A DNA stretch of 20,549 nt, taken from positions 1 through 20,549 of the forward strand of contig JAISCU010000096.1 in the NCBI GenBank assembly GCA_031265345.1, written 5' to 3'. The notes below the pieces were generated by a model. That model had not been told where the DNA came from. It did not search any database and saw only the letters and a program-made list of their open reading frames with translations. Shown one piece after another: positions 9,001 through 15,220 of this stretch. A program made the position numbers and the translations under genes. The first letter of the stretch is position 1. Each line of letters starts with the position of its first letter. The DNA comes from Bifidobacteriaceae bacterium. Lineage in GTDB: Bacteria; Actinomycetota; Actinomycetes; Actinomycetales; WQXJ01.

Positions 9001-10083
9001 CTGACCCATGCCGCCGTGGTAACCGCTGCCGATACCGCCGCCGTTATCTCCGCCCACGGCGACCACTTTGGCCGTGTCGGTGATCACTATGGCGCCACCC
9101 GCGACACCCATTCCCCCGCCGATCCCGGCCGCTTGGAATCCCCCTTGCGCGTTGACTGCCGCCGAGCCACTGATCGTTATGGACCCAGAGTTGTCCCCCC
9201 CGTTGACTGTGGCCGCGCCGATCCCAGCTCCACCGTTGCCGCCGGTCGCGTTGACCACCGCCGAATCAGTGATCGTGATGGCTGTGAAGCCTTGAGCGCG
9301 ACCGCCGCCAATTCCGGCGGCTCCGTCTCCGCTCAGAGCTCCCGCGCCCTGGCCGCCGGTCGCGGTGACGATGGCGTTGCCGCCGATCACGATTGTCCCC
9401 GCGGCTTCCGCGAACTGGCCGCCGATTCCGGCACTGGCGTGGTTGCCCGTCGCCGTGAGCGCGCCTCCGGTCTGAGAAGTGACCGTGATTTGGCTCCCGG
9501 CTGGAGCCCGCAGCCCAGCGACGCTCGGCTGTGGGTCCGAACTCACGGCCGCGGTCAAGGTCGAGGAGCCGGTCAGCGTCAAGTAGACGTTGGAAACGGA
9601 GTTCAATCCGAATGGCGCGCCGCTAGCTGGCTTGTCGATCGTCACGGTGTCGAACTCGACTTGCAACGGGGCTGGCATTGAAGTCATCGCGGCGACAGCG
9701 ATCCCCACCGGGAACGCTCCTTCGAACGTCAAGCGATAGTCGGCCACTGACAGGCCTGCGTAGTCGGCGTAGGTGGGCTGAAGACCTTGCACGGTGAACA
9801 CTTGCGAGGCGGCGGCGCCAGTGACCGCTATGGTCACCTGCGACGCGCCCGGATCCAGCATGGCCGCGGTGATCACCTTCTCATTGGGCGCGGTCGGGGG
9901 CGCGGCCGTCGACAGGTTCACAACCACCGGAACCGCCATGGCCCCGGCGACCAGTCCAGCGATCAGACCTCTTCTGACCCGCGCCCATTCGCGCGGGGAC
10001 TCGCTCCGTTGGTGGTGACGACCGCTTCGATTGCGGTTGACGTGGGCCTGTGACTTGAACTTCCACTGTGCCAATGAGGGCAT
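3085..10083 (-). CDS. giant LPFTG-anchored surface protein with beta-helix, InlB-type and Ig-like repeats
   Basis: This is a 2332-residue secreted, probably wall-anchored protein. Residues 1-40 form a long Arg/His-rich n-region, followed by a hydrophobic signal core GLIAGLVAGAMAVPVVV. At about residues 215-450 there are eight glycine-rich turns carrying A/GGIG-type motifs separated by beta-prone ITI/VxI strands, which suggests a right-handed beta-helix. About residues 560-700 look Ig-like. Residues 705-1204 and 1212-1713 are two copies of one module: a beta-sandwich, a divergent InlB repeat (YPEGAEATLTA..F.HWTV), two Listeria-Bacteroides repeats (GWY/GWF..W), a MucBP-like segment (IRHYKVAGG..LYYNA) and a final repeat (FLGWYNAAG). 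Residues about 1718-2275 are two copies of an Ig-like module, each with one CDDLxQC. LPFTG at 2288-2292, a hydrophobic span and an Arg-rich tail form the sorting signal. The ATG at 10083 has AAGGAG 5 nt upstream. An adhesin or wall-structure role is inferred. I see no catalytic motif. Confidence 0.88.
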   Translation of the reverse strand: MPSLAQWKFKSQAHVNRNRSGRHHQRSESPREWARVRRGLIAGLVAGAMAVPVVVNLSTAAPPTAPNEKVITAAMLDPGASQVTIAVTGAAASQVFTVQGLQPTYADYAGLSVADYRLTFEGAFPVGIAVAAMTSMPAPLQVEFDTVTIDKPASGAPFGLNSVSNVYLTLTGSSTLTAAVSSDPQPSVAGLRAPAGSQITVTSQTGGALTATGNHASAGIGGQFAEAAGTIVIGGNAIVTATGGQGAGALSGDGAAGIGGGRAQGFTAITITDSAVVNATGGNGGAGIGAATVNGGDNSGSITISGSAAVNAQGGFQAAGIGGGMGVAGGAIVITDTAKVVAVGGDNGGGIGSGYHGGMGQITISGEPWIFARSTVAASAIGGAGSYGAQPTDFVRITGSPLVVAHGANGGIGGGPQGAGSEILGSVEITGGFIAAASSATMNTRYAIGSVTGGVVISGGSVFTSPVGRGSSGVQDPVNADGVRVFPLYIPAYEGGVDFTGLALTADPFPYGQNTITQVQRDWIAALGPAQTWYPLPDMSGTISDADKLAATLWAPESYFKSKTLESTIGFAADITDTAADPVGQYGPDLKLNVLRRLVVSVDSATANGVANALTSTELAITFDQEVPGLAGAGITVEPGTASVVTDPAGLSSTDGITWTMPLTSVSAEGTVALTQVALPSAFALYTLTGLPKQVPVHKALFPALTPVEGVRIDFSSGSATFASDQAGEYYFAVTLPGDPPPSAAEVFQGNPIPMTVGDNTISLTGFDSNDGRVVYVVAENTFHNRTIEPITIMVGPMWNLSVQAGAGGSAEATASTYPEGAEATLTATPADYYEFDHWTVEAGGTEAILAGAADATTTLTMPGNDVTVKANFVKKNLKVNFELNKPPAATENPAGWPAEGSAKIGEQITGQPTPPSLARFTFVGWYLGSQAVDTANPADAWNFTSGIVQPGMITNDTVTLYGAWASAFSTITYDLHATIEEPVAPAILGPDIDVAMGSLISAAPSYNQTLTRAGYTFGGWFFDAARTQPVTATSTVDSPAITLHARWLTNGDAAYSIRHYKVAGGVATEVEQDREPGQGRIGTLTPAAQPNEYVGYVHDVAASTYQGTITSDGGLVLALYYNAKDIAVVFDADGGVPEPGTIIGYHYDGLVAAPTVPGKTDHTFLGWYNAAGEEWDFGVTRLTEANGVVLSSGAGRLELTAKWAPPPGPVLTPVEGRRIDLTSGTATFTSDQVGTYYFAVQLLGTPAPSADQVVAGGRSGVLGAAVIGNTIILGAADLDSNGARVVYVVGENAYGVRSAEPIAITVGPVWGLTVLASEGGSAGSPAATYPQGALAGLEAEPSDYYRFDRWTVESGGSISLLAAPGSAETTLTMPGGDVTVKAWFVKKGLDVEFVLNEPSGTGPFAGWPVSVPGSAVIGGLVAAPTTAVPALVSFDFVGWYTSAQAVGADPAAAWDFAEDVVVSAPGDKVTLYGGWAWAWAEVGYELHGSTEYPVTPASLGPDQVRMDRPVSSAASYSTVPQRASYRFTGWAFDAGCTQPVGDLVVPGSRTVTLHACWAELENAFYQVRHHKVAGGTVSEVEADRESYQGRIGTLTPPAEPNEYAGYVHDAGASTYQGTITSDDGLVLGLYYNANDVAVVFDAAGGSPEPGTVTGHYDGLVAAPTAPAKTDHAFLGWYNAAGTQWDFTTFRLTEANGVVLSGTAGQLELTARWARGPEAVGVDVTVGTAGVADLAGTALADSANGAAIVSAVVTTTETWIAQALIAPQTDGTVHFEARTLPRGSYQFTVEYTDSNDLTARAHFKVTVAGLPSAAGDTTDRIPVGGETSFDLTVTGDVPIVGAEEIDVPSGATVTATPDGQVDFDSGSLPPGEYHFSVVYTDELGQTSEPVEFVVTVQAPPTGTGQDFELADDLTTGYATPLLDTTGTNLQPLTDASFTTPAHGVIELDGPVLVYTPEVGWAGEVPFEVTVCDDLGQCTVLQYSFTIPVVRLPVLAPVAEGDSAVIPLGGVAELAGTVSPDSAGGATIVSAEVVTDAAWVASAAITPGLEGAVRFEAQALPAGVYEFTVRYTDSNGSTADAVFTVTVQGPPRAAADVVRAKVRLNGQLSFTESVTSTYGWIAERVIVAAPDQGVATLGSVHYDATGAAPGEHPFDVRYIDDLGQSTTVRYIPLVQAPPQGTGRDVEIDDDRTVVVFEVLDDVTGTELQPLAPGSVTAPDHGTATLNGSAVSYTPQAGWRGKATFGVTVCDDLAQCATLGYSVTISPSAPASSAPATPTGATPSASGSALPFTGSDALAWLGGPALALIVGGLLLVVCATAARRRLAAVGRHGR
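3259..4932 (-). repeat. 0.83-kb in-frame tandem duplication of an Ig-like module
   Basis: Two copies of about 278 residues each hold three Ig-like units in the same order. The anchors are VADLAGT (residue 1731) with VAELAGT (2010), QAPPTGTGQDFEL with QAPPQGTGRDVEI, and VCDDLGQC (1970) with VCDDLAQC (2247). Periods measured at the anchors are 277-279 residues. The copies form the stalk just before the wall-anchoring signal. Confidence 0.85.
4942..7971 (-). repeat. 1.52-kb in-frame tandem duplication inside the surface-protein gene
   Basis: Translated copies begin with LTPVEGVRIDF at nt 7971 (residue 705) and LTPVEGRRIDL at nt 6450 (residue 1212), 507 codons (1521 bp) apart. They stay in register to their ends at ELTAKWA and ELTARWA. 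Long stretches are nearly identical in protein, for example GRIGTLTP.A.PNEY.GYVHD, ASTYQGTITSD and NGVVLS. Other parts have diverged freely, so the duplication is not recent, or identity is kept only where structure demands it. Confidence 0.9.
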
Positions 10084-10126
10084 GACAACTCCTTGGTGAA
10101 TACAAACTGCGCATAATCACCGGAGG

Positions 10127-10169
10127 GTCTCTGCAGAGACGATATCACCCGTTTCAGCCCAATTCCCAA
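10127..10169 (-). promoter_or_regulatory. candidate promoter of the surface-protein gene with palindromic operator
   Basis: On the minus strand TTGGGA (10164-10169) is followed after 17 nt by GATATC (10141-10146), a weak sigma70-like pair. Directly after the -10 box lies GTCTCTGCAGAGAC (10127-10140), a perfect 14-bp palindrome that would cover the transcription start, the usual place for a repressor site. The start codon is 44 nt further on. Both hexamers are poor matches, so the promoter is tentative; the palindrome itself is certain. Confidence 0.4.
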
Positions 10170-10195
10170 GCCCAAAATCAGCTATGAAGACGCGA

Positions 10196-10211
10196 AGTGA
10201 TCTACGTCACT
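10196..10211. promoter_or_regulatory. Crp/GlxR-type binding site upstream of the surface-protein gene
   Basis: AGTGATCTACGTCACT has the core GTGA-NN-TA-NN-TCAC, matching the consensus reported for actinobacterial cAMP-receptor-type regulators (GlxR of Corynebacterium, Crp of Mycobacterium). Its centre is about 120 bp before the start codon and about 70 bp before the transcription start implied by the candidate promoter, a spacing used by activating Crp sites. No such regulator gene is in the window. Confidence 0.55.
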
Positions 10212-10548
10212 CGCCATCCCATTAGCCACTGGACCGGCCTTCGCTGTTGACGTCGGCTCTATTGGGGATAGGCAATTCCCTGATCGACTGCAGCTAGCCA
10301 ATCGGCCAGGACCCGCCGCGTCTGGCTGGTCGTTCAGACGCCAAGGCCGAACTGGTGCCTCGACTGCATACGTGCTGCTCAAACGAGTGCGCGCGCATGG
10401 ATCACGCTCCGATTCCGGCTCCTCGCAACCATCGCCAGAGCCGTCGCCCAGACTCCAGGTGAACGTCTCGGAGCGCCCCGAACTCCATTCCGATGGCCTG
10501 GCCCACGTTCCCTGGCACTAAGCGACGAATAACCATTCACAGAGGAAC
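10212..10548. other. intergenic DNA without a recognisable gene
   Basis: Only short, implausible open frames are present, and none has a recognisable motif or a good ribosome-binding site. Composition is visibly less GC-rich than the coding regions. Apart from the Crp-like site just to the left and the repeats just to the right, I see nothing to annotate here. Confidence 0.6.
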
Positions 10549-10613
10549 CGGGACAAATTAGGCGTTTCTACCTAATTCGATCGAGCGGCACAAATTGGGC
10601 GTTTCTACCTAAT
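10549..10613. repeat. two 28-bp direct repeats, each containing an ATTAGG/CCTAAT inverted repeat
   Basis: Copies lie at 10549-10576 and 10586-10613 (period 37 bp) and differ at two positions. Each reads CGG(G/C)ACAAATT(A/G)GGCG followed by TTTCTACCTAAT. In copy 1, AATTAGG and CCTAATT are perfect 7-bp arms around an 8-nt spacer; copy 2 has one mismatch. They lie between the pntB stop and the surface-protein promoter. They could be a protein-binding pair or a dispersed palindromic repeat. I do not recognise the family. Confidence 0.8.
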
Positions 10614-10690
10614 CGGCTGTGCGGCGGCTGCGACCTTAGCCATTCACAACCGCGCCCGTTCGATCTCACTCCTGTGAAACCCGAGGGCGC

Positions 10691-10725
10691 GAACACGGGT
10701 TGGCGTCTGACGCCAACCCGTGCTC
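10691..10725 (-). terminator. hairpin directly after pntB; copy 2 of the shared palindrome
   Basis: Arms 10691-10706 and 10710-10725 pair over 16 bp with one mismatch around a CTG loop. It begins 10 nt after the pntB stop codon, the expected terminator position for the seven-gene minus-strand string. Bases 10691-10722 are identical to 2840-2871. Confidence 0.7.
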
Positions 10726-10735
10726 CCCCCCGGGG

Positions 10736-12187
10736 TCAGAGGGCTTTGATGATGTCTTCGACGCGGTCTTTGGCGTCGCCGAAGAGCATGGCGGTGTTCT
10801 GGTTGAAGAACAGGGGGTTCTGCACCCCGGCGTACCCGGTGGCCATGGACCGTTTGAACACGACCACCTCGCCCGCCTCCCACACATGCAACACCGGCAT
10901 CCCGGCTATGGGCGAGCTGGGGTCGTCGAGGGCGGCCGGGTTGACGGTGTCGTTCGCGCCGATCACCAGCACCACATCAGTCGCCGGGAAGTCGTCGTTG
11001 ACCTCGTCCATCTCCAACACTATGTCGTAGGGCACCTTCGCCTCCGCCAGCAGCACGTTCATGTGCCCCGGCAACCGGCCCGCGACCGGGTGGATCGCGA
11101 ACCGCACCTCGACACCCCTGGCGCGCAGCTTCGCCGTCAGGTCAGCCACGGCGCCCTGCGCCTGGGCGACGGCCATCCCGTAGCCCGGCGCGATGATCAC
11201 CGACGAGGAGTCCTTCAACAGCTCCGCGACCTCCGGGGCGGTGGTCTCCCGGTGGGCGCCGTAGTCCTTCGCCTCGCCGACCACGGCCCCGTCGGACCCG
11301 AACCCGCCCGCGATCACCGAAATGAACGACCGGTTCATCGCCTTGCACATGATGTACGACAGGTACGCGCCGGACGAGCCGACCAGCGCGCCGGTGATGA
11401 TCAGCAGGTCGTTGCCGAGCGTGAACCCGGCCGCGGCGGCCGCCCACCCCGAGTACGAGTTCAGCATCGACACGACCACCGGCATGTCCCCGCCGCCGAT
11501 GGCGGCCACCAGGTGCAGCCCCAGCAGCAACGCGACCAAGGTCATCACCGACAGCAGGATCACACCGATGGCGCCGCCCTGCCCGACGTGGTCGCGGGCG
11601 GGCAGGGCCACGAACCAGACCGTCAGCCCCACGAACGCGACCAGCGCGGCCAGGTTGAGCACGTTGTGGTGCGGCAGCGCCAACGGCGCGGACTTCATCC
11701 TCGCGGACAGCTTCAGATACGCGATGATCGACCCGGTGAAGGTGACCGCGCCGATGAACACCCCTACGAACAGCTCCCCGTAGTGCAGGCCCGCGTTCTC
11801 GGCCGGGGCGCCCTCCAAGTACGACACCCAGCCGACCAGGACCGCCGCCAAGCCGACGAACGAGTGGAACAGGGCGATCAGTTCCGGCATGCCGGTCATC
11901 TCCACCCGCAAAGCCCGGAACACCCCTATCGCTGCCCCGACCAGCACCGGGGCCATGACGGCCGCCACACCCCAGCCGGGCAGGCCCCGCTCGACCGTGA
12001 CGCCCCCCTGCTCGGTGCCGACCAGGGTCGCCAGGACAGTGACGACCAGGGCGACCCCCATACCCACGCACCCCAACACGTTCCCGCGTTTCGAGGTCTC
12101 GTGCTTCGACAACCCCGCCAAAGCCAGGATGAACAACAGCCCCGCGATGATGAACGCGCCTTGCTGCAACGATATGGACACCTTCAT
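10736..12187 (-). CDS. pntB: NAD(P) transhydrogenase subunit beta
   Basis: This 483-residue membrane subunit carries dII helices and the NADP(H)-binding domain dIII of the proton-translocating transhydrogenase, which reduces NADP+ with NADH using the proton gradient. The N-terminal half is a chain of hydrophobic helices. His108 (LFHSFVG) and Asp234 ([18 protein letters not shown]) sit in the conserved proton-path segments. The C-terminal domain has the NADP-site motif [10 protein letters not shown] (335-344), [18 protein letters not shown] (366-383), [11 protein letters not shown] and [17 protein letters not shown]. Length is normal for the family. The start shares one base with the pntA stop (TGATG) and has a GAAAGG site just upstream, so translation is probably coupled. 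It is the last gene of the string and is followed by the hairpin at 10691-10725. Confidence 0.97.
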   Translation of the reverse strand: MKVSISLQQGAFIIAGLLFILALAGLSKHETSKRGNVLGCVGMGVALVVTVLATLVGTEQGGVTVERGLPGWGVAAVMAPVLVGAAIGVFRALRVEMTGMPELIALFHSFVGLAAVLVGWVSYLEGAPAENAGLHYGELFVGVFIGAVTFTGSIIAYLKLSARMKSAPLALPHHNVLNLAALVAFVGLTVWFVALPARDHVGQGGAIGVILLSVMTLVALLLGLHLVAAIGGGDMPVVVSMLNSYSGWAAAAAGFTLGNDLLIITGALVGSSGAYLSYIMCKAMNRSFISVIAGGFGSDGAVVGEAKDYGAHRETTAPEVAELLKDSSSVIIAPGYGMAVAQAQGAVADLTAKLRARGVEVRFAIHPVAGRLPGHMNVLLAEAKVPYDIVLEMDEVNDDFPATDVVLVIGANDTVNPAALDDPSSPIAGMPVLHVWEAGEVVVFKRSMATGYAGVQNPLFFNQNTAMLFGDAKDRVEDIIKAL

Positions 12188-13737
12188 CAGCCTTTCTTGA
12201 ACATCTTCAGCATCCGTTGGGTCACCGTGAACCCGCCGAACACGTTGATCGAGGCCAACAGGATCCCCGCCACGGACAACACCAGGATCGCGGTGTCCGT
12301 CCGCCCGTCATGCTGCGACTGGGTCAACCCGGCCAGGGAACCGACCACGATGATCCCCGAGATCGCGTTCGTCACGGACATCAACGGGGTGTGCAACGAA
12401 TGGCTGACGTTCCCGATCACGTAGTAACCGACCACGACCGCCAACATGAACACCATGAAATGCCCCAACAACCCCGCCGGCGACACCCAGAACAGGGCCA
12501 GCAGCGCGACCCCGCAAACACCCAGCACCGACCAGGCCGCCCGCGGGTCGCGGGGCTTCTTCTCCTCAGGTTTCGGGGGCGGGGTCTCGGCCGCCGCCGG
12601 GGCCGGCGCCGCCGACACGCTCACCGGCGGAGGCGGCCAGGTGACGTCTCCGTCCAGGACCACCGTCATCCCCCGGATCACCTCGTCGTCCTGGTTCAAC
12701 ACGACCTGCCCGTCCTTGCCGGGCGTGACCAGCTTGAACAGATTCACGATGTTCTGGGCGAACAACGTGGACGCCTGGGCCGGCATCCGGCCCGCCAGAT
12801 CCGTGTACCCGACGATCCTCACACCGTTGCCCGTCGTGACCAACTCGTCCGCCACGGACCCGGCGACGTTCCCGCCGGACCCGGCGGCCATGTCCACGAC
12901 CACCGACCCCGGCCGCATCGACGCGACCATCTCCTCGGTGATCAACCTCGGCGCGGGCCTGCCCGGGATCAGCGCCGTCGTGATGACGATGTCCACATCC
13001 TTGACCTGCTCCGCGTACATCCTCGCGGCCGCGGCCGCGTAATCCTCCGACGCCTCACGCGCGTACCCGTCAGCCGACTCCTGAGACTCCGCGGCGACCG
13101 CCACGAACTCGGCCCCCATCGACTCGACCTGCTCCGCCGCCGCCGCCCGGATATCGGTCGCCCGCACAACAGCCCCCAAAGCCCTGGCTGTGCCGATCGC
13201 CGCCAACCCCGCCACCCCGGCACCGGACACGAACACCTTCGCCGGAGGCACCTTCCCCGCCGCGGTGATCTGGCCCGTGAAGAACGACCCGAACACCTCT
13301 GCCGCCTCGATCACCGCCCGATACCCCGCGATGTTCGCCATCGAACTGACCACATCCAACGCCTGCGCCCGCGAGATCCGGGGCACCGAATCCATTCCCA
13401 ACACCGACACACCGGCCCGAGCCAGCTTCTTCAACAACTCCGGGCTGCGCGGCGCCGCGATCAACGACACCAACACGGCGCCCTTCGCCAGCAAACCGAT
13501 CTCCTTGTCCGTCGGCGCCTCGATCTTCGTGACGATGTCCGCCGCCCAGGCCGCCTCCCTCGACACGACCTCAGCGCCCGCCTCCACGTACTGCGAGTCC
13601 GGGAATGAGGCGGCCTCGCCAGCCCCGGCCTCCACCGCCACCGCGTACCCCAGCTTGGTCAACTGGGCCACCGACTTGGGCGTCGCCGCCACCCGCGACT
13701 CACCCACCGCCGACTCCCTCGGCACACCAATCAGCAT
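12187..13737 (-). CDS. pntA: NAD(P) transhydrogenase subunit alpha (full-length, dI plus membrane segment)
   Basis: This 516-residue subunit combines the NAD(H)-binding domain dI with the alpha-side membrane helices of dII. The N-terminus MLIGVPRE is the typical AlaDH/PNT start. The Rossmann motif GAGVAG is at 172-177, preceded by [28 protein letters not shown] sequence characteristic of PntA. An Ala/Pro-rich linker (about 370-398) leads to the C-terminal membrane part, with [23 protein letters not shown]. In some actinobacteria this subunit is split in two; here it is fused, as in E. coli. The ATG at 13737 lies inside the last codons of mazG (7-nt overlap) and has its own strong AAGGGAGG site. 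It pairs with PntB to form the enzyme. Confidence 0.97.
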   Translation of the reverse strand: MLIGVPRESAVGESRVAATPKSVAQLTKLGYAVAVEAGAGEAASFPDSQYVEAGAEVVSREAAWAADIVTKIEAPTDKEIGLLAKGAVLVSLIAAPRSPELLKKLARAGVSVLGMDSVPRISRAQALDVVSSMANIAGYRAVIEAAEVFGSFFTGQITAAGKVPPAKVFVSGAGVAGLAAIGTARALGAVVRATDIRAAAAEQVESMGAEFVAVAAESQESADGYAREASEDYAAAAARMYAEQVKDVDIVITTALIPGRPAPRLITEEMVASMRPGSVVVDMAAGSGGNVAGSVADELVTTGNGVRIVGYTDLAGRMPAQASTLFAQNIVNLFKLVTPGKDGQVVLNQDDEVIRGMTVVLDGDVTWPPPPVSVSAAPAPAAAETPPPKPEEKKPRDPRAAWSVLGVCGVALLALFWVSPAGLLGHFMVFMLAVVVGYYVIGNVSHSLHTPLMSVTNAISGIIVVGSLAGLTQSQHDGRTDTAILVLSVAGILLASINVFGGFTVTQRMLKMFKKG

Positions 13738-14510
13738 CTCGATTCCTCCCTTGTGAACTGCTCCGACTCGATTCGCCTGACCCGCGCCTCCAACCGGCGC
13801 GTCACCGCCCGCAACTCCCTCTCCGCGTCCAACCCCGCCGCGTCCGCCTCCTGGGCCAACGCCGCCAACCGCTCGCCCAAGTCATTCCCATCCGCCGATG
13901 CCGCCGACCCCGCCGCCGCCACGGTCGCCGCGCCAGCCTGGCCAGCCGAGGAGCCCATGGACGCGCCAGCGGACGGAGCCGACCCGGCGGCATCGTCCAA
14001 CCCCGACCCCCACCACGAAGCCAAGTCAACACCGCCCCGCCGGGCCCGGCCGAAGACCTTCTGCGCCCTGGCCAGAGGCGACTGGGCGGCCGGGATGCCG
14101 TCCAAGACCGAGGCGCGGGACTTCTCATCCGCTTTGATCCTGTCCCAGCGCTTGTATGACTCCTCGGCGGACATGCGTTCGGCCTCGTCGGTGGCGAAGA
14201 CGTGGGGATGGCGGCGGACCAGCTTGTCAGCCACGCCGCGAGCCAGGTCATCGATGTCGAACGGATCGTCCGGGTCCTCGGTGGCGATGGCGGCGTGGAA
14301 GACCACCTGCAACAGGACATCGCCCAGCTCTTCGCGCAGGTCGTCGCGGTCGCCGTGCTCAATGGCATCGACCGCCTCGTAGGCTTCCTCGAGCAAGTAC
14401 TGGACCAGGGAGTCGTGGGTCTGCTGGGCGTCCCAAGGGCAGCCGCCGGGGGCGCGCAGGCGAGCCATGGTCTGGGTCAGATAGGCGATTCCCGGCCAGT
14501 CCTCGCTCAC
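13731..14510 (-). CDS. mazG: nucleoside triphosphate pyrophosphohydrolase MazG
   Basis: This 259-residue enzyme hydrolyses (d)NTPs to monophosphate and pyrophosphate, clearing abnormal nucleotides. The conserved MazG N-terminal domain is complete: [15 protein letters not shown], the metal-binding EEAYE (Glu41, Glu42, Glu45) and EELGDVLLQ (Glu61, Asp64), then RRHPHVF and YKRWDRIK. After [15 protein letters not shown] the second MazG half of the family is degenerate: residues about 174-208 are Ala/Gly/Ser-rich, and the terminal helix reads [13 protein letters not shown] where long MazG proteins have an ELGDLLF motif. Only one active site is therefore expected. The start is GTG at 14510, inside the stop of the upstream lipoprotein gene (GTGA overlap). 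The mfd-mazG neighbourhood is shared with mycobacteria. Confidence 0.93.
   Translation of the reverse strand: MSEDWPGIAYLTQTMARLRAPGGCPWDAQQTHDSLVQYLLEEAYEAVDAIEHGDRDDLREELGDVLLQVVFHAAIATEDPDDPFDIDDLARGVADKLVRRHPHVFATDEAERMSAEESYKRWDRIKADEKSRASVLDGIPAAQSPLARAQKVFGRARRGGVDLASWWGSGLDDAAGSAPSAGASMGSSAGQAGAATVAAAGSAASADGNDLGERLAALAQEADAAGLDAERELRAVTRRLEARVRRIESEQFTREESRC
13745..13752 (-). promoter_or_regulatory. pntA ribosome-binding site inside mazG
   Basis: AAGGGAGG on the minus strand lies 7 nt before the pntA ATG, within the last mazG codons. It fixes the pntA start and suggests pntA can be translated strongly even though it overlaps mazG. Confidence 0.8.
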
Positions 14511-15160
14511 TGGCCGGATTCCGGGACGACTTCGGAGGCGGCGTCCTCAGCGGCCAGGTCGGCACGGGAGATCAGCCAGGGATAGCTGACCGCCTGGAAC
14601 GTGGGCGAGCCGTTCTCATCGACCGCGAACTCGCCGAAGCGCGGGTTGACTTTCACGGCGTTGATCGCGTCCACATAATCCTCCAACGCGATGGTGCCCG
14701 CGTCGATGGCCGCCCCCATCGCCTGGAAACGCGTTCCGTACAGCACGTCCCAGGACTCGAGGGTAATCTCCTTGAACCGCGCCACTGTCGCCTCGTCCGC
14801 CGCGCCGGCCTCCGTCAAGTACTGGGCGTTGGCTTCGACGTCCTCAGTCGTGTAGTAGCTGACGGAATCGATCAGGGCTTGGTCGCCGTGGGCTTCGAGG
14901 ACCTCGGCGGCGACTTTGTCCAAGATGGCGAGTTGGAACGCCACGGAGGGATCCTGGGGGGGAGACCCCTGCTGGAGGGTGTACACGAAGTCGAAATCCG
15001 CCGTCACGGAGCTCATCTGGTCCTGCGTGATGATCACGTCGCCGACCACGGCCGCCGCCTTCGGCTGGTCGCAGGCCGCCAGACCCGGCGCCACCAACGC
15101 CGCGACCGCCACGACCGCCGCGGTCAGGGCAGCGCGCCTGGTCAAGTGCTTCGAAGCCAC
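14507..15160 (-). CDS. SurA-N-like secreted lipoprotein
   Basis: With GTG at 15160 as start this is a 217-residue lipoprotein. It has a basic n-region (KHLTRR), a hydrophobic core and the lipobox LAAC with Cys30 as the lipidated residue. The mature part begins with AAVVGDVIITQDQM, typical of the SurA/PrsA N-terminal chaperone fold (a conserved gly-asp-x-x-IT segment), and ends with NPRFGEFAVDENG..PWLIS. No parvulin PPIase domain follows, so it may be a chaperone-like protein without isomerase activity. An in-frame ATG at 15208 would add 16 residues but has a weak ribosome-binding site, whereas the GTG has GAGGAGGGA 7 nt upstream. It lies 60 nt after mfd and overlaps mazG by 4 nt. The family commonly sits beside mfd and mazG in actinobacteria. 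Its precise role is unknown. Confidence 0.8.
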   Translation of the reverse strand: MASKHLTRRAALTAAVVAVAALVAPGLAACDQPKAAAVVGDVIITQDQMSSVTADFDFVYTLQQGSPPQDPSVAFQLAILDKVAAEVLEAHGDQALIDSVSYYTTEDVEANAQYLTEAGAADEATVARFKEITLESWDVLYGTRFQAMGAAIDAGTIALEDYVDAINAVKVNPRFGEFAVDENGSPTFQAVSYPWLISRADLAAEDAASEVVPESGQ

Positions 15161-15167
15161 GTCGATT

Positions 15168-15176
15168 TCCCTCCTC
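15168..15176 (-). promoter_or_regulatory. ribosome-binding site that selects the GTG start of the lipoprotein gene
   Basis: GAGGAGGGA on the minus strand lies 7 nt before the GTG at 15160. It argues for the shorter protein, whose n-region is then of normal signal-peptide length, over the ATG at 15208. Confidence 0.75.
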
Positions 15177-15220
15177 GGGTGGTTGAATTCGCCGCCGAGC
15201 GGCCGCATTCCGACCCCATC

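Noticed and set aside
7732..9681. 649-codon plus-strand open frame
   Set aside because: It is a shadow of the surface-protein gene with no recognisable domain or ribosome-binding site.
10182..10382. 66-codon minus-strand open frame upstream of the surface-protein gene
   Set aside because: No motif, weak start context, and it overlaps the Crp-like regulatory region.
12217..13608. 463-codon plus-strand open frame opposite pntA
   Set aside because: It is an Arg/His-rich shadow of pntA, whose identity is certain.
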